A DNA stretch of 19,230 nucleotides. It comes from Pseudomonadota bacterium (GTDB taxonomy: Bacteria > Myxococcota > Polyangia > Polyangiales > Polyangiaceae). The notes beneath the pieces were generated by a model. The model was given only the letters and a program-made list of their open reading frames with translations, was not told where the DNA came from and searched no databases. Shown one piece after another: positions 1-7,038 of this stretch. Location: the NCBI GenBank assembly GCA_023419055.1, contig JAEZYO010000697.1:1-19230 (forward strand), read 5' to 3'. The position numbers and the translations under genes are program-made. Each line of letters opens with the position of its first letter. Within the stretch, counting starts at the first letter, position 1.

Positions 1-2
1 GA

Positions 3-440
3 ATGAGAGCCAGCCTTTCGAGCGCGATTTTTGCCACGCTGGGTCTGTCGTACGCGATCGCTGCCTGCACCTCGTCGCAACAGGGGCCAGAGCCCGCGGC
101 TCCTCCGCCGCCGCTCGCCGACGAGGAGCCGTCAACGCCACCTCCGAACGTAGAGTCGCTCGACGCCGGGGCCCCGCCGCTGTCCGACGGCGACGCAGGC
201 GCCGAAGCGTCTCCCTCGCCTGCGCCCGAGGCGGGAGCGAACGCGGGCGCAGAGTGCACGACGGACGCCGATTGCGTGCCGGCGACCTGCTGCCATCCGA
301 AGACGTGCGTCGCGAAGAACGCAGCGCCGGAGTGCAGCGGCACGATGTGCACCAGGGAGTGCCGGGCGGGAACGCTGGACTGCGGCGGCGGCTGCCTGTG
401 TAAAGAAGGGCGCTGCGACGCCCGGCTGGGCCAGCTCTAG
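3..440 (+). CDS. Cys-rich secreted lipoprotein, unknown function
   Basis: A 145-residue protein of unknown function, predicted to be a lipid-anchored envelope protein. Residues 1-22 form a signal peptide with one Arg near the start, a hydrophobic core and a lipobox ending I-A-A-C (Cys22). Residues 23-80 are a Pro/Ala/Glu-rich, probably unstructured linker. The last 60 residues hold 12 cysteines, including a C-TTDA-DC module and a CC pair, which suggests a small disulfide-bonded fold. The C-x2-D-x-D-C pattern recurs in the two ferritin-like lipoproteins downstream. The ATG lies two bases inside the window, so its ribosome binding site is not visible, but the signal peptide starts properly there. 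Tex follows 44 bp later on the same strand. A secreted lipoprotein is well supported; the role is unknown. Confidence 0.75.
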   Translation: MRASLSSAIFATLGLSYAIAACTSSQQGPEPAAPPPPLADEEPSTPPPNVESLDAGAPPLSDGDAGAEASPSPAPEAGANAGAECTTDADCVPATCCHPKTCVAKNAAPECSGTMCTRECRAGTLDCGGGCLCKEGRCDARLGQL

Positions 441-484
441 CCAGGCTGGACAATCGTTCAGTTTGGGCTTACTGAAGACGCTCG

Positions 485-2821
485 ATGGCCGCTGAAACCC
501 CTGCTTTCGATCCCGTTCCGTCGATCGCCAAAGAGCTCAACCTCTCGCCCGCCGGGGTGAGCGCCGTGGTCAAACTGCTCGCGGAGGGCGCCACCGTGCC
601 CTTCATCGCGCGCTACCGCAAGGAGGCGACCTCGGGGCTCGACGAGGTGCAGATCCGGAACATCGAGGAGCGGCGCAGCTACCTGATCGAGCTCGAGGCT
701 CGACGCGCCACGGTGCTCGCCGAGATTCAGAAGCAGGGCAAGCTCACGCCAGAGCTCGAGCGCAAGCTGCGGGCGGTCGCTACCAAGGCCGAGCTCGAAG
801 ACCTTTACCTCCCGTTCAAGCCCAAGCGCCGCACCCGCGCGACCATCGCGAAGGAGCGCGGACTCGAGCCGCTCGCCGATCTCCTCTGGTCGCAGCCGCT
901 CGAAGGCAAGCCCGAGGAGGCCGCGCTCGCGTTCGTCAGCGCGGAAAAGGAGGTGCCCGACGTCGCGGCGGCGCTCGCCGGTGCTCGTGACATCTGCGCC
1001 GAGCGCGTGGCGGAAGACGCCGAGGTGCGCAAGTACGCGCGCGACCTCTACATGACCCAGGCGTCGATTGGCGTCGGCAAGGTAGAGGAGCACGCCGACA
1101 AAGCGACGAAGTTCGACGCGTACGCCGACTTCAACGAGCCGATCGCGAACATCCCTTCCCACCGCTACCTCGCCATCCGGCGCGGCGAGAGCGAGGGCGT
1201 CTTGCGGGTGAAGCTCGCGCTCGACAAGGAGCCCATCGTGACGTTCGCCCAGGCGCACGCGAGGGTCTCGCCGAAGTCTCCGTTCGCGGAGGAGCTCCGC
1301 AAGGCGGCACGTGACGGCGTCGAGCGGCTGCTCGTGCACGCCGTGGAAGTGGACGTTCGCGTGGAGCTCAAGCTGAAGAGCGATCAGGGCGCGGTCGACG
1401 TGTTCGCGAAGAACCTGCGCGAGCTCCTGCTCGCGGCGCCTTTCGGGCAGAAGTACGTGCTCGGAATCGATCCGGGCCAGCGTACCGGGTGCAAGTGCGT
1501 GGTGGTGGACGAGACCGGCAAGCTGCTCGAGCACACCACCGTGTACCTGGTGCAGGGCGAACGCGCGCTCGCCGAGGCCAAGAACACACTGCGCGCGCTC
1601 CTCAAGAAGTACCCCTCGAAAGCCGTCGCGGTCGGCAACGGCACGCATGGGCGCGAGACCGAAGCGTTCGTGAAGGAGATCCTCGCCGAGCCGGGCATGG
1701 TGCGAGAAGGCTTCCCCTTCTGCGTCGCCGTGAGCGAAGCGGGCGCGAGCGTGTACTCGGCGAGCGAGGTCGCGCGCGAGGAGTTCCCCGATCTCGATCT
1801 CACCATCCGCGGCGCGGTGAGCATCGCCCGGCGCTTGCAGGATCCGCTGGCAGAGCTCGTGAAGATCGACCCGAAGAGCATCGGCGTCGGCCAGTATCAG
1901 CACGACGTCTTCCAGCCCATGCTGTCGAAGAAGCTCGACGAGGTGGTGGAGAGCTGCGTGAACAGCGTCGGAGTGGAGCTCAACACCGCGAGCGCCTCGC
2001 TGCTCGCGCGCGTGGCCGGGATCGGCGTGACGCTCTCGCGCCGCATCGTCGCGCACCGAAACCAGAACGGCTCGTTCAAGAGCCGGCGCGCGCTGCTCGA
2101 CGTGCCCGGCCTCGGACCGAAGACGTTCGAGCAAGCAGCGGGCTTCCTCCGCCTGCGCGGCGGTGAGCACGTGCTCGACGCGAGCGGCGTGCACCCCGAG
2201 CGCTACGCGCTCGTCGAGCGCATGGCAGCGGACCTCGGCGTTCCGGTCGCGAGCTTGGTCGGCAACGTGGAGCTCGTCAGGAAGATCGACCCCAAGCGCT
2301 ACGCCGAGGGAGACGTCGGCTCGTACACGCTCGACGACATCCTGAAGGAGCTGCTCAAACCCGGTCGCGATCCGCGCAGCAGCTTCGAGCCGCCGAAATT
2401 CCGCGACGACGTCCGCACCATGGAGGATCTCAAGCCGGACATGGTGCTCGAGGGCGTGGTCACCAACGTGACCGCTTTCGGCGCGTTCGTGGATGTCGGC
2501 GTGCACCAGGACGGCCTCGTCCACGTGTCCCAGCTCGCCGATCGCTTCGTCAAGGAAGCGAGCGAGGTGGTCAAGGTCGGGGACCGCATCCAGGTGCGGG
2601 TGCTCGAGGTGGATCTGGTGCGTAAGAGGATCTCGCTCAGCGCGAAGAAGGGTCGCTCCGCCGAGGGCGGAGACTCCCGCGCGAACGACCGCGGGCCCCG
2701 CGAACAGAATCGCGGCCCGCGCCCGCAGCAGGGTCGCCCTCAGGGCGGTCGCCCCCAGCAGCAGAGCAAGGACAGCGGCTTCAAGAACAACCCGTTCGCC
2801 GCTCACTTCTCGCGCAAATAG
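485..2821 (+). CDS. tex: Tex, transcription accessory / S1 RNA-binding protein
   Basis: A 778-residue homologue of Tex, a conserved cytoplasmic nucleic-acid-binding protein linked to transcription and RNA metabolism. The family order is visible. The N-terminal helical region has the Tex-typical GATVPFIARYRKE segment (about residues 35-47). A YqgF/RNase H-like domain begins at V-L-G-I-D-P-G-Q-R-T-G (325-335). Helix-hairpin-helix motifs lie near 505-555 (VAGIG and VPGLG). An S1 domain spans about 653-721, with GVVTNVTAFGAFVDVG and DGLVHVSQL. Residues 722-778 are an Arg/Gly/Gln-rich disordered tail, longer than a minimal Tex, which may add RNA contacts. The ATG gives the expected N-terminus; only a weak GAAG lies upstream. 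A long antisense reading frame here is a codon-composition shadow. Identity is very secure. Confidence 0.97.
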   Translation: MAAETPAFDPVPSIAKELNLSPAGVSAVVKLLAEGATVPFIARYRKEATSGLDEVQIRNIEERRSYLIELEARRATVLAEIQKQGKLTPELERKLRAVATKAELEDLYLPFKPKRRTRATIAKERGLEPLADLLWSQPLEGKPEEAALAFVSAEKEVPDVAAALAGARDICAERVAEDAEVRKYARDLYMTQASIGVGKVEEHADKATKFDAYADFNEPIANIPSHRYLAIRRGESEGVLRVKLALDKEPIVTFAQAHARVSPKSPFAEELRKAARDGVERLLVHAVEVDVRVELKLKSDQGAVDVFAKNLRELLLAAPFGQKYVLGIDPGQRTGCKCVVVDETGKLLEHTTVYLVQGERALAEAKNTLRALLKKYPSKAVAVGNGTHGRETEAFVKEILAEPGMVREGFPFCVAVSEAGASVYSASEVAREEFPDLDLTIRGAVSIARRLQDPLAELVKIDPKSIGVGQYQHDVFQPMLSKKLDEVVESCVNSVGVELNTASASLLARVAGIGVTLSRRIVAHRNQNGSFKSRRALLDVPGLGPKTFEQAAGFLRLRGGEHVLDASGVHPERYALVERMAADLGVPVASLVGNVELVRKIDPKRYAEGDVGSYTLDDILKELLKPGRDPRSSFEPPKFRDDVRTMEDLKPDMVLEGVVTNVTAFGAFVDVGVHQDGLVHVSQLADRFVKEASEVVKVGDRIQVRVLEVDLVRKRISLSAKKGRSAEGGDSRANDRGPREQNRGPRPQQGRPQGGRPQQQSKDSGFKNNPFAAHFSRK

Positions 2822-2877
2822 TTCCCAAGCCCTCACCGCTCTCGCGTGTCGTTTCAGGCACTCATCGGGAGTGGTGC

Positions 2878-3123
2878 ATGCAGCGAACGCGAGTACCTCG
2901 GGCGTTGGTTGGTGTTTTTGCCTCTCTGGGCATCCTGGGCTTCGTCATGGCGGCGTGTTCCACGCACGTGGAGCAACCGCCGGAAGAGCCGGAAACACCG
3001 GCGACTCCGCGCTCGGAGGAGGAGACGGACGGCTTCAATCAAGAGGAGCTCGGACAGCTCGACGCGCTCCTCGACGGCGGCGTGAGCGCGCCCGGCGACG
3101 CGGAGAGCGAGCCCGCTCCCTAG
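2878..3123 (+). CDS. Small lipoprotein, unknown function
   Basis: An 81-residue predicted lipoprotein. The N-terminus has three Arg (residues 3, 5 and 8), a hydrophobic stretch and a lipobox V-M-A-A-C (Cys27). The mature part is only about 55 residues, acidic and rich in Glu/Pro, with no second Cys and no recognisable domain. A GGGAG sequence sits about 7 bases before the ATG and supports this start. The stop codon (TAG, 3121-3123) overlaps the stop codon of the convergent gene on the other strand within one CTAG. The signal peptide and ribosome binding site make it a likely real gene, but it is short and its function is unknown. Confidence 0.65.
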   Translation: MQRTRVPRALVGVFASLGILGFVMAACSTHVEQPPEEPETPATPRSEEETDGFNQEELGQLDALLDGGVSAPGDAESEPAP

Positions 3124-3566
3124 CCATTTTTCTGAAGCGTCTCGAGCAGCTTCGTCAGACGCCGCGCGCGAGTCTCGGGCTTCTTCGCGCCCTCTAGCGC
3201 TTCCACGTGCTCTCTCTGATGGGTGAAGCTGAGCTTCTTCCAAGCAGCGCGGAGCGGCGCGCTCTTCGCGAGCGCCGCCGCGAGATCCCTCGGCGGCTCG
3301 ACCCTTCGCGGCTCCTCGTCGGGCTTCACGATGACTCGTACGGTTTGCCCCGGGGACACTCCGGCCGCCTGGCGGTGCGCCTTCTTCACGGGCAGGTAGT
3401 ACTTCCCGGCATACACGGCGACCGTGGATCGGTACTCGTAGCCGTTGATCGAGACGATCACGGGCGGCTTCGCCCGACCGAACTCCGCCTTCACGTCGAA
3501 CGGCAGCGCGATGAACAGACCGGAGCCCTCGCTCTCGAGGGTTACTTCGAACTTCCGCTGCGGCAT
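3120..3566 (-). CDS. YdeI/OmpD-associated-type protein (DUF1905 plus YdeI domain)
   Basis: A 148-residue protein that starts at MPQRKFEVTLE. The N-terminal part, about 1-85, is a beta-rich DUF1905 domain, with GSGLFIALPFDVKAEFG, then INGYEYRSTVAVYAGKYYLPV and V-R-V-I-V. The C-terminal part, about 95-148, matches the YdeI-like 'bacteriocin-protection' region (LAAALAKSAPLRAAWKKLSFTHQREHVEAL, then an ETRARRL-x3-LETL end). The length fits the family. Proteins of this type are usually cytoplasmic and poorly characterised, so the bacteriocin name should not be taken as a function here. The frame is open for 27 codons further upstream (to 3647), but that extension is unlike the family and lies in the divergent promoter region, so I start at 3566. 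It is convergent with the small lipoprotein and divergent from the first ferritin-like lipoprotein. Confidence 0.82.
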   Translation of the reverse strand: MPQRKFEVTLESEGSGLFIALPFDVKAEFGRAKPPVIVSINGYEYRSTVAVYAGKYYLPVKKAHRQAAGVSPGQTVRVIVKPDEEPRRVEPPRDLAAALAKSAPLRAAWKKLSFTHQREHVEALEGAKKPETRARRLTKLLETLQKNG

Positions 3567-3617
3567 GGTGACGATCCAGTTCGGCTCGGAACGAGATGTC
3601 CGGGGCCTGTGCAAACC

Positions 3618-3636
3618 TGTGCCGCAAACCGGCACA
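3618..3636. promoter_or_regulatory. Inverted repeat in divergent intergenic region, possible operator
   Basis: Perfect 7-bp arms TGTGCCG and CGGCACA flank a 5-base spacer (CAAAC). It lies in the 179-bp gap between the divergent YdeI-like gene and the first ferritin-like lipoprotein gene. A related TGTGC-AAACC element begins 10 bp upstream at 3608, giving a partial direct repeat. Similar TGTGCC repeats occur upstream of the paralogous gene at 5354-5369. A regulator site or an RNA hairpin are both possible; no promoter hexamers are clear. Confidence 0.35.
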
Positions 3637-3731
3637 AGATGGACCAAAAAGCGCAGAGCTTCCGCAGTTTGTCGTGTGGAATGAGGCTTGCAGCACGCTG
3701 GCGGTGGTCAAGCTTCGTGACGCGCTTCGTG

Positions 3732-3747
3732 ATCCCCGAAGGGGGAT
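3732..3747 (+). promoter_or_regulatory. Hairpin overlapping the start codon of the first ferritin-like lipoprotein
   Basis: ATCCCC and GGGGAT form a perfect 6-bp stem around a GAAG tetraloop. The preferred start codon ATG (3746-3748) lies in the 3' arm together with the G-rich ribosome binding site. If this is the true start, the structure could limit initiation. It would instead be coding sequence if translation starts at the upstream GTG (3704). Confidence 0.3.
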
Positions 3748-5311
3748 GCCAACCCAAGTCTGGGCAGCTTCTTTCTTGGCGGCCCTTGGTGTCGCTCCGG
3801 CCGCGTGCGGGGGCCGCGCCGAGAGTGATGACGAGGGAGGAGCGGGGAGCTCCTCGACGACCGGTGGGACAACCGCGTCGCGAGGAGGCAGCGCGGGACA
3901 GGGCGGCACTGTGGGTGTGGGCGGGACTATCGCTTTGGGCGGGACCTCGAGCGCTGGCGCGGGCCTGGGCGGAACGGTGAGCGAAGCGGGAGCCCCGGGA
4001 AACCAGTTTCCCTGCGAGTCACCGACGCCCCTCCTGAACGAAGAGACCGGCTTCGTGGAGTGTGCGAACGGGCTCGTGACGCGTCCCTTCGCCGGAAAGT
4101 GTCCCTCTTCGGTACCGCGCGCTGAAGCGAGGCCCGGCTACGATCCCGAGTACGACAGCTGTCAGTACGACTCCGATTGCACCGAGCAGCCGTACGGCTA
4201 CTGCCATGGCGGGGCTCTCTTCCCCGGGTTCCCCTACCAGACCGACAACCTCTTTTGCCACTACGGCTGTGTCACGGACTCTGACTGCGCCGCGGATCAG
4301 ATCTGCTCCTGTAGCGACCCGATCGGCGTCTGTGTCTATTCCTCGTGCACGGTCGATGCTGACTGCGAGGGCGACTTTCATTGCGCCCGCATCGCCAACA
4401 GCAACGGCTGCCCTGCCGCTTCATTCGCTTGTCAGACGAGCGCCGACCAGTGCGCCACGAACGCAGATTGCGGCTCGATGACCTGCGACCTCGAAGGCGG
4501 CGCCCTCTCCTGCAAGCCCATCACCTGCATGGCCGGTCGCCCCTTCCTGGTGCACGACGTCGCGCGCACGGCCGGCGTCGCGGGACGCTCGGACTGGCTC
4601 GACGAATCGCTGCGCCCGAGCCTGACCGGGCTCGACTCCGCGTTGCGTGAGCGCTTGGGCCAGAAGTGGTTGCACGCGGCAGCGCTCGAGCATGCGTCCA
4701 TCGCCGCGTTCGGTCGCTTCTTGCTCGAGCTACTCGCCTTCGGCGCTCCCGCCGAGCTCGTAGAGCTCACCATCCAAGCGATGGACGACGAGCGTCGCCA
4801 CGCCGAGCTCTGCTTTTCGCTGGCCTCCGAATACGCTGGGTTGGCCCTTGGCCCCGCCGACCTGGATCTCGAAGGTGCCTTGCCCGCGCCGACCCTGGAG
4901 CGCTCGCTCGTCACCGCGATCCGTGAAGGCTGCGTGGGAGAAACCGTCGCTGCGCTGGAAGCAGCCGAGCTCGCCGAGCGCGTCTCCGACCCGGTCCTGC
5001 GCGCCGCGCTGACTCGCATCGCCGCCGACGAGAAGCGCCACGCAGAGCTCGCGTTCCGGTTCGTCGAGTGGGCGCTCCCGACTCTCGGCGAATTGGGGCA
5101 CGCTCTGGTCGAAGGTGAGATCGAGCGCGTGAGAAGCGAGCTCGCTTCGTTCGGCGATCCCTTCTATGACGCGGCGAGCAACGAGCTTGCCTGTCACGGC
5201 ATCCTGACCGACGGACTGACGCGCGCGGTTCGTGCTGCCGCGCTCGAAGCCGCCGTGCTCCCGGGCCTCGTGGGGCAGCTCGAGCCCGCCCGCACCCGCC
5301 GCGCCGCCTGA
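3746..5311 (+). CDS. Cys-rich lipoprotein with C-terminal ferritin-like diiron domain (copy 1)
   Basis: A predicted surface or periplasmic lipoprotein of 521 residues. A hydrophobic signal ends in the lipobox A-P-A-A-C (Cys21). A Gly/Ser/Thr-rich linker with GGT repeats runs to about residue 85. A Cys-rich region (about 90-270) follows with repeated C-x2-D-x-D-C modules such as CQYDSDC, CVTDSDC and CTVDADC. The C-terminal helical domain carries the classic diiron ligand set: Glu315, E349-R-R-H352, Glu399 and E429-K-R-H432. Ferritin-like domains of this kind bind two metals; the substrate or storage role cannot be told from sequence. The start is uncertain. ATG 3746 has GAAGG just upstream but yields a signal without early basic residues. 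GTG 3704 would add VVKLRDALRDPRRG and supply them. A paralogue lies 138 bp downstream. Confidence 0.85.
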   Translation: MPTQVWAASFLAALGVAPAACGGRAESDDEGGAGSSSTTGGTTASRGGSAGQGGTVGVGGTIALGGTSSAGAGLGGTVSEAGAPGNQFPCESPTPLLNEETGFVECANGLVTRPFAGKCPSSVPRAEARPGYDPEYDSCQYDSDCTEQPYGYCHGGALFPGFPYQTDNLFCHYGCVTDSDCAADQICSCSDPIGVCVYSSCTVDADCEGDFHCARIANSNGCPAASFACQTSADQCATNADCGSMTCDLEGGALSCKPITCMAGRPFLVHDVARTAGVAGRSDWLDESLRPSLTGLDSALRERLGQKWLHAAALEHASIAAFGRFLLELLAFGAPAELVELTIQAMDDERRHAELCFSLASEYAGLALGPADLDLEGALPAPTLERSLVTAIREGCVGETVAALEAAELAERVSDPVLRAALTRIAADEKRHAELAFRFVEWALPTLGELGHALVEGEIERVRSELASFGDPFYDAASNELACHGILTDGLTRAVRAAALEAAVLPGLVGQLEPARTRRAA

Positions 5312-5344
5312 GAGAACCTGCTCCAAGGTCGTACCGGCGAAGGT

Positions 5345-5376
5345 GTCCGGATCTGTGCCAATTGTGCCGCCCGGAC
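5345..5376 (+). promoter_or_regulatory. Repeat-containing upstream region of ferritin-like copy 2
   Basis: Arms GTCCGG (5345-5350) and CCGGAC (5371-5376) enclose two TGTGCC direct repeats at 5354 and 5363, one 9-bp step apart. The region upstream of copy 1 has the same kind of repeat (TGTGC at 3608, TGTGCCG at 3618), so the duplication seems to have included the control region. I could not identify a convincing -35/-10 pair. The rest of 5312-5449 shows nothing further. Confidence 0.3.
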
Positions 5377-5449
5377 GAATGAAAATTCGCTCAACCTCGC
5401 TAGGTTTCCGCGCCTTCGAGGGGAACGCGCTTTGCAGTAAAGTCCGGCC

Positions 5450-6997
5450 ATGAGGCTTCGTGTCCCGACCGAACTCTGGGCAGCGTCCTTGCTCGCAACC
5501 TTGGGCGTCGCCCCCGCGGCGTGCGGAGGGCGCGCCGAAAGTAACGATGACGGCGGCGAAGGCGCGACTTCCGGAACGACCGCGACCGCGGGAAAGAATG
5601 GCGCCGGCGGCAACGCGGGAACGGGTGGTAGCGTGGGCAGCGGAGGCACCGCCGGGGCTGGTGCGGTCGGCAACAATCCGTTCCCTTGTGAGTCACCGAC
5701 TCCGATCGGCAACGCGCGGTCCGGCTTCTACCAGTGTGCGAACGGTTTCATCACGCGGTCGTTCATCTCGGACTGTTCCTCGCCCTTGCCACGGCCGGAT
5801 CCGATCCCCGACTACGACCCGGCTTTCGACCAGTGCCAGTACGACTCCGACTGCACCGAGCAGCCGAACGGCTATTGCGGGCGCCCGGCGGGATCTGCAG
5901 GCGGAGATATCGGCGGCGGTCGCTGGTGTCAGTACGGTTGCGTGAACGACAAAGGGTGCGACGCGGGGTACGTCTGTTTGTGCGGCGACCCCGTGGGCCG
6001 GTGTGTCGAGGCGAGCTGTACCTCGGACGCGAGCTGCGGCACGGGGCTCCACTGCGCGAGCTACGACCCCACGGGCGGCTGCGATTTCGTCGCCTTCGCC
6101 TGTCAGACGAGCGCCGACGAGTGCATGACCGCGACCGACTGCGGCGTCGACAACGGCGGCGAGGTCTGTCTCGTCGACCAGAGCGGGCAACGCTCGTGCA
6201 GCAACGGCGGCTGCGCGATCGGTCGCCCTTTCCTCGTCGACGAGGTCGCGCGCGTCGCCCACGTCGCGGGTCGCTCCGACTGGCTCGAAGAGCCGCTGCG
6301 ACCGGATCTCGCGGGGCTCGACGCCGTCACGCGCGAGCGCCTCGCGAACGATTGGTTGCGCGCGGCGCGCCTGGAACACGCCTCCATCGCCGCGTTCGCG
6401 CGCTTCCTCCTGGAGCTGCTCGCCTTCGGCGCCCCGGCCGATCTCGTCTCCCGCACCATCCAAGCCATGGAGGACGAGCGCCGCCACGCCGAGCTCTGTT
6501 TCGCGCTGGCCTCCGTCTACGCGGGCCTACCCCTCGGGCCGGGCGAGCTCGATTTGGAAGGCGCCCTGCCGGCGCCGTCTCTCGATCATTCGCTGGTCAC
6601 GGCGATTCGAGAAGGTTGCGTCGGAGAAACGGTCGCCGCGCTCCAGGCTGCAGAGCTCGGAGAGCGGGTGGCCGACCCGGTCCTCGCCTCCGCGCTCGCC
6701 CGCATCGCCGCCGACGAGAAGCGGCACGCCGAGCTCGCTTTTCAATTCGTGAAGTGGGCGATCCTGCGGGGTGACGAGAGCGCCCGCGCCGTCGTGCAAG
6801 CCGAGATCGAACAGGTGAGGCGTGAGCTCGCTTCCGCTGTTGCGCGAATCGACAGCCACGACGACGCTCGGCTCGCGCGAAGCGGCGTCCTCGGACAGGG
6901 GCTGGCTCAGTCCGTTCGTGTGGCGGCGCTCGAGGTCGCGGTGCTGCCTGGGCTCGAGTCTCTGCTCGAAGCGACGAGCGCGCTCCGCGCAGCTTGA
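5450..6997 (+). CDS. Cys-rich lipoprotein with C-terminal ferritin-like diiron domain (copy 2)
   Basis: A 515-residue paralogue of the preceding gene with the same architecture. The signal peptide has Arg2 and Arg4 and a lipobox A-P-A-A-C (Cys25). A Gly/Thr/Ala-rich linker leads to a Cys-rich region with CQYDSDC, and then the ferritin-like domain. The diiron ligands are all present: Glu309, E343-R-R-H346, Glu393 and E423-K-R-H426. Their spacing (34, 84 and 114 residues from the first Glu) is identical to copy 1. The stretch before the helical domain (GRPFLVDEVAR, AGRSDWLEE) is nearly the same in both. The ATG start gives a textbook signal peptide, although its ribosome binding site is weak. 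Probable function: an envelope metal-binding or metal-oxidising protein, inferred only from the ligands. Confidence 0.9.
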   Translation: MRLRVPTELWAASLLATLGVAPAACGGRAESNDDGGEGATSGTTATAGKNGAGGNAGTGGSVGSGGTAGAGAVGNNPFPCESPTPIGNARSGFYQCANGFITRSFISDCSSPLPRPDPIPDYDPAFDQCQYDSDCTEQPNGYCGRPAGSAGGDIGGGRWCQYGCVNDKGCDAGYVCLCGDPVGRCVEASCTSDASCGTGLHCASYDPTGGCDFVAFACQTSADECMTATDCGVDNGGEVCLVDQSGQRSCSNGGCAIGRPFLVDEVARVAHVAGRSDWLEEPLRPDLAGLDAVTRERLANDWLRAARLEHASIAAFARFLLELLAFGAPADLVSRTIQAMEDERRHAELCFALASVYAGLPLGPGELDLEGALPAPSLDHSLVTAIREGCVGETVAALQAAELGERVADPVLASALARIAADEKRHAELAFQFVKWAILRGDESARAVVQAEIEQVRRELASAVARIDSHDDARLARSGVLGQGLAQSVRVAALEVAVLPGLESLLEATSALRAA

Positions 6998-7014
6998 AAC
7001 GTCTTGACGCCGCG

Positions 7015-7038
7015 GCCCCCAGGTAAAACGGTGGGGGC
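7015..7038 (+). promoter_or_regulatory. GC-rich hairpin abutting the ppa start codon
   Basis: GCCCCCA and TGGGGGC form a perfect 7-bp stem with a 10-base loop (GGTAAAACGG). The 3' arm ends at the base before the ATG at 7039 and contains the only G-rich sequence near enough to act as ribosome binding site. It could restrain translation of pyrophosphatase, or be a DNA operator. No experimental basis. Confidence 0.4.

Noticed and set aside
457..476. TTCAGT/ACTGAA inverted repeat before tex
   Set aside because: Only 6 weak pairs with an 8-base loop and no T tract; not distinguishable from chance.
458..2836. A 792-codon open frame antisense to tex
   Set aside because: It mirrors tex codon by codon, is full of His/Glu/Arg/Leu repeats typical of a GC-rich antisense shadow, and shows no domain, while tex on the other strand is unmistakable.
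7004..7029. TTGACG and TAAAAC as a ppa promoter
   Set aside because: The spacer is only 14 bases, too short for a sigma-70 promoter, and the -10 would overlap the hairpin loop.
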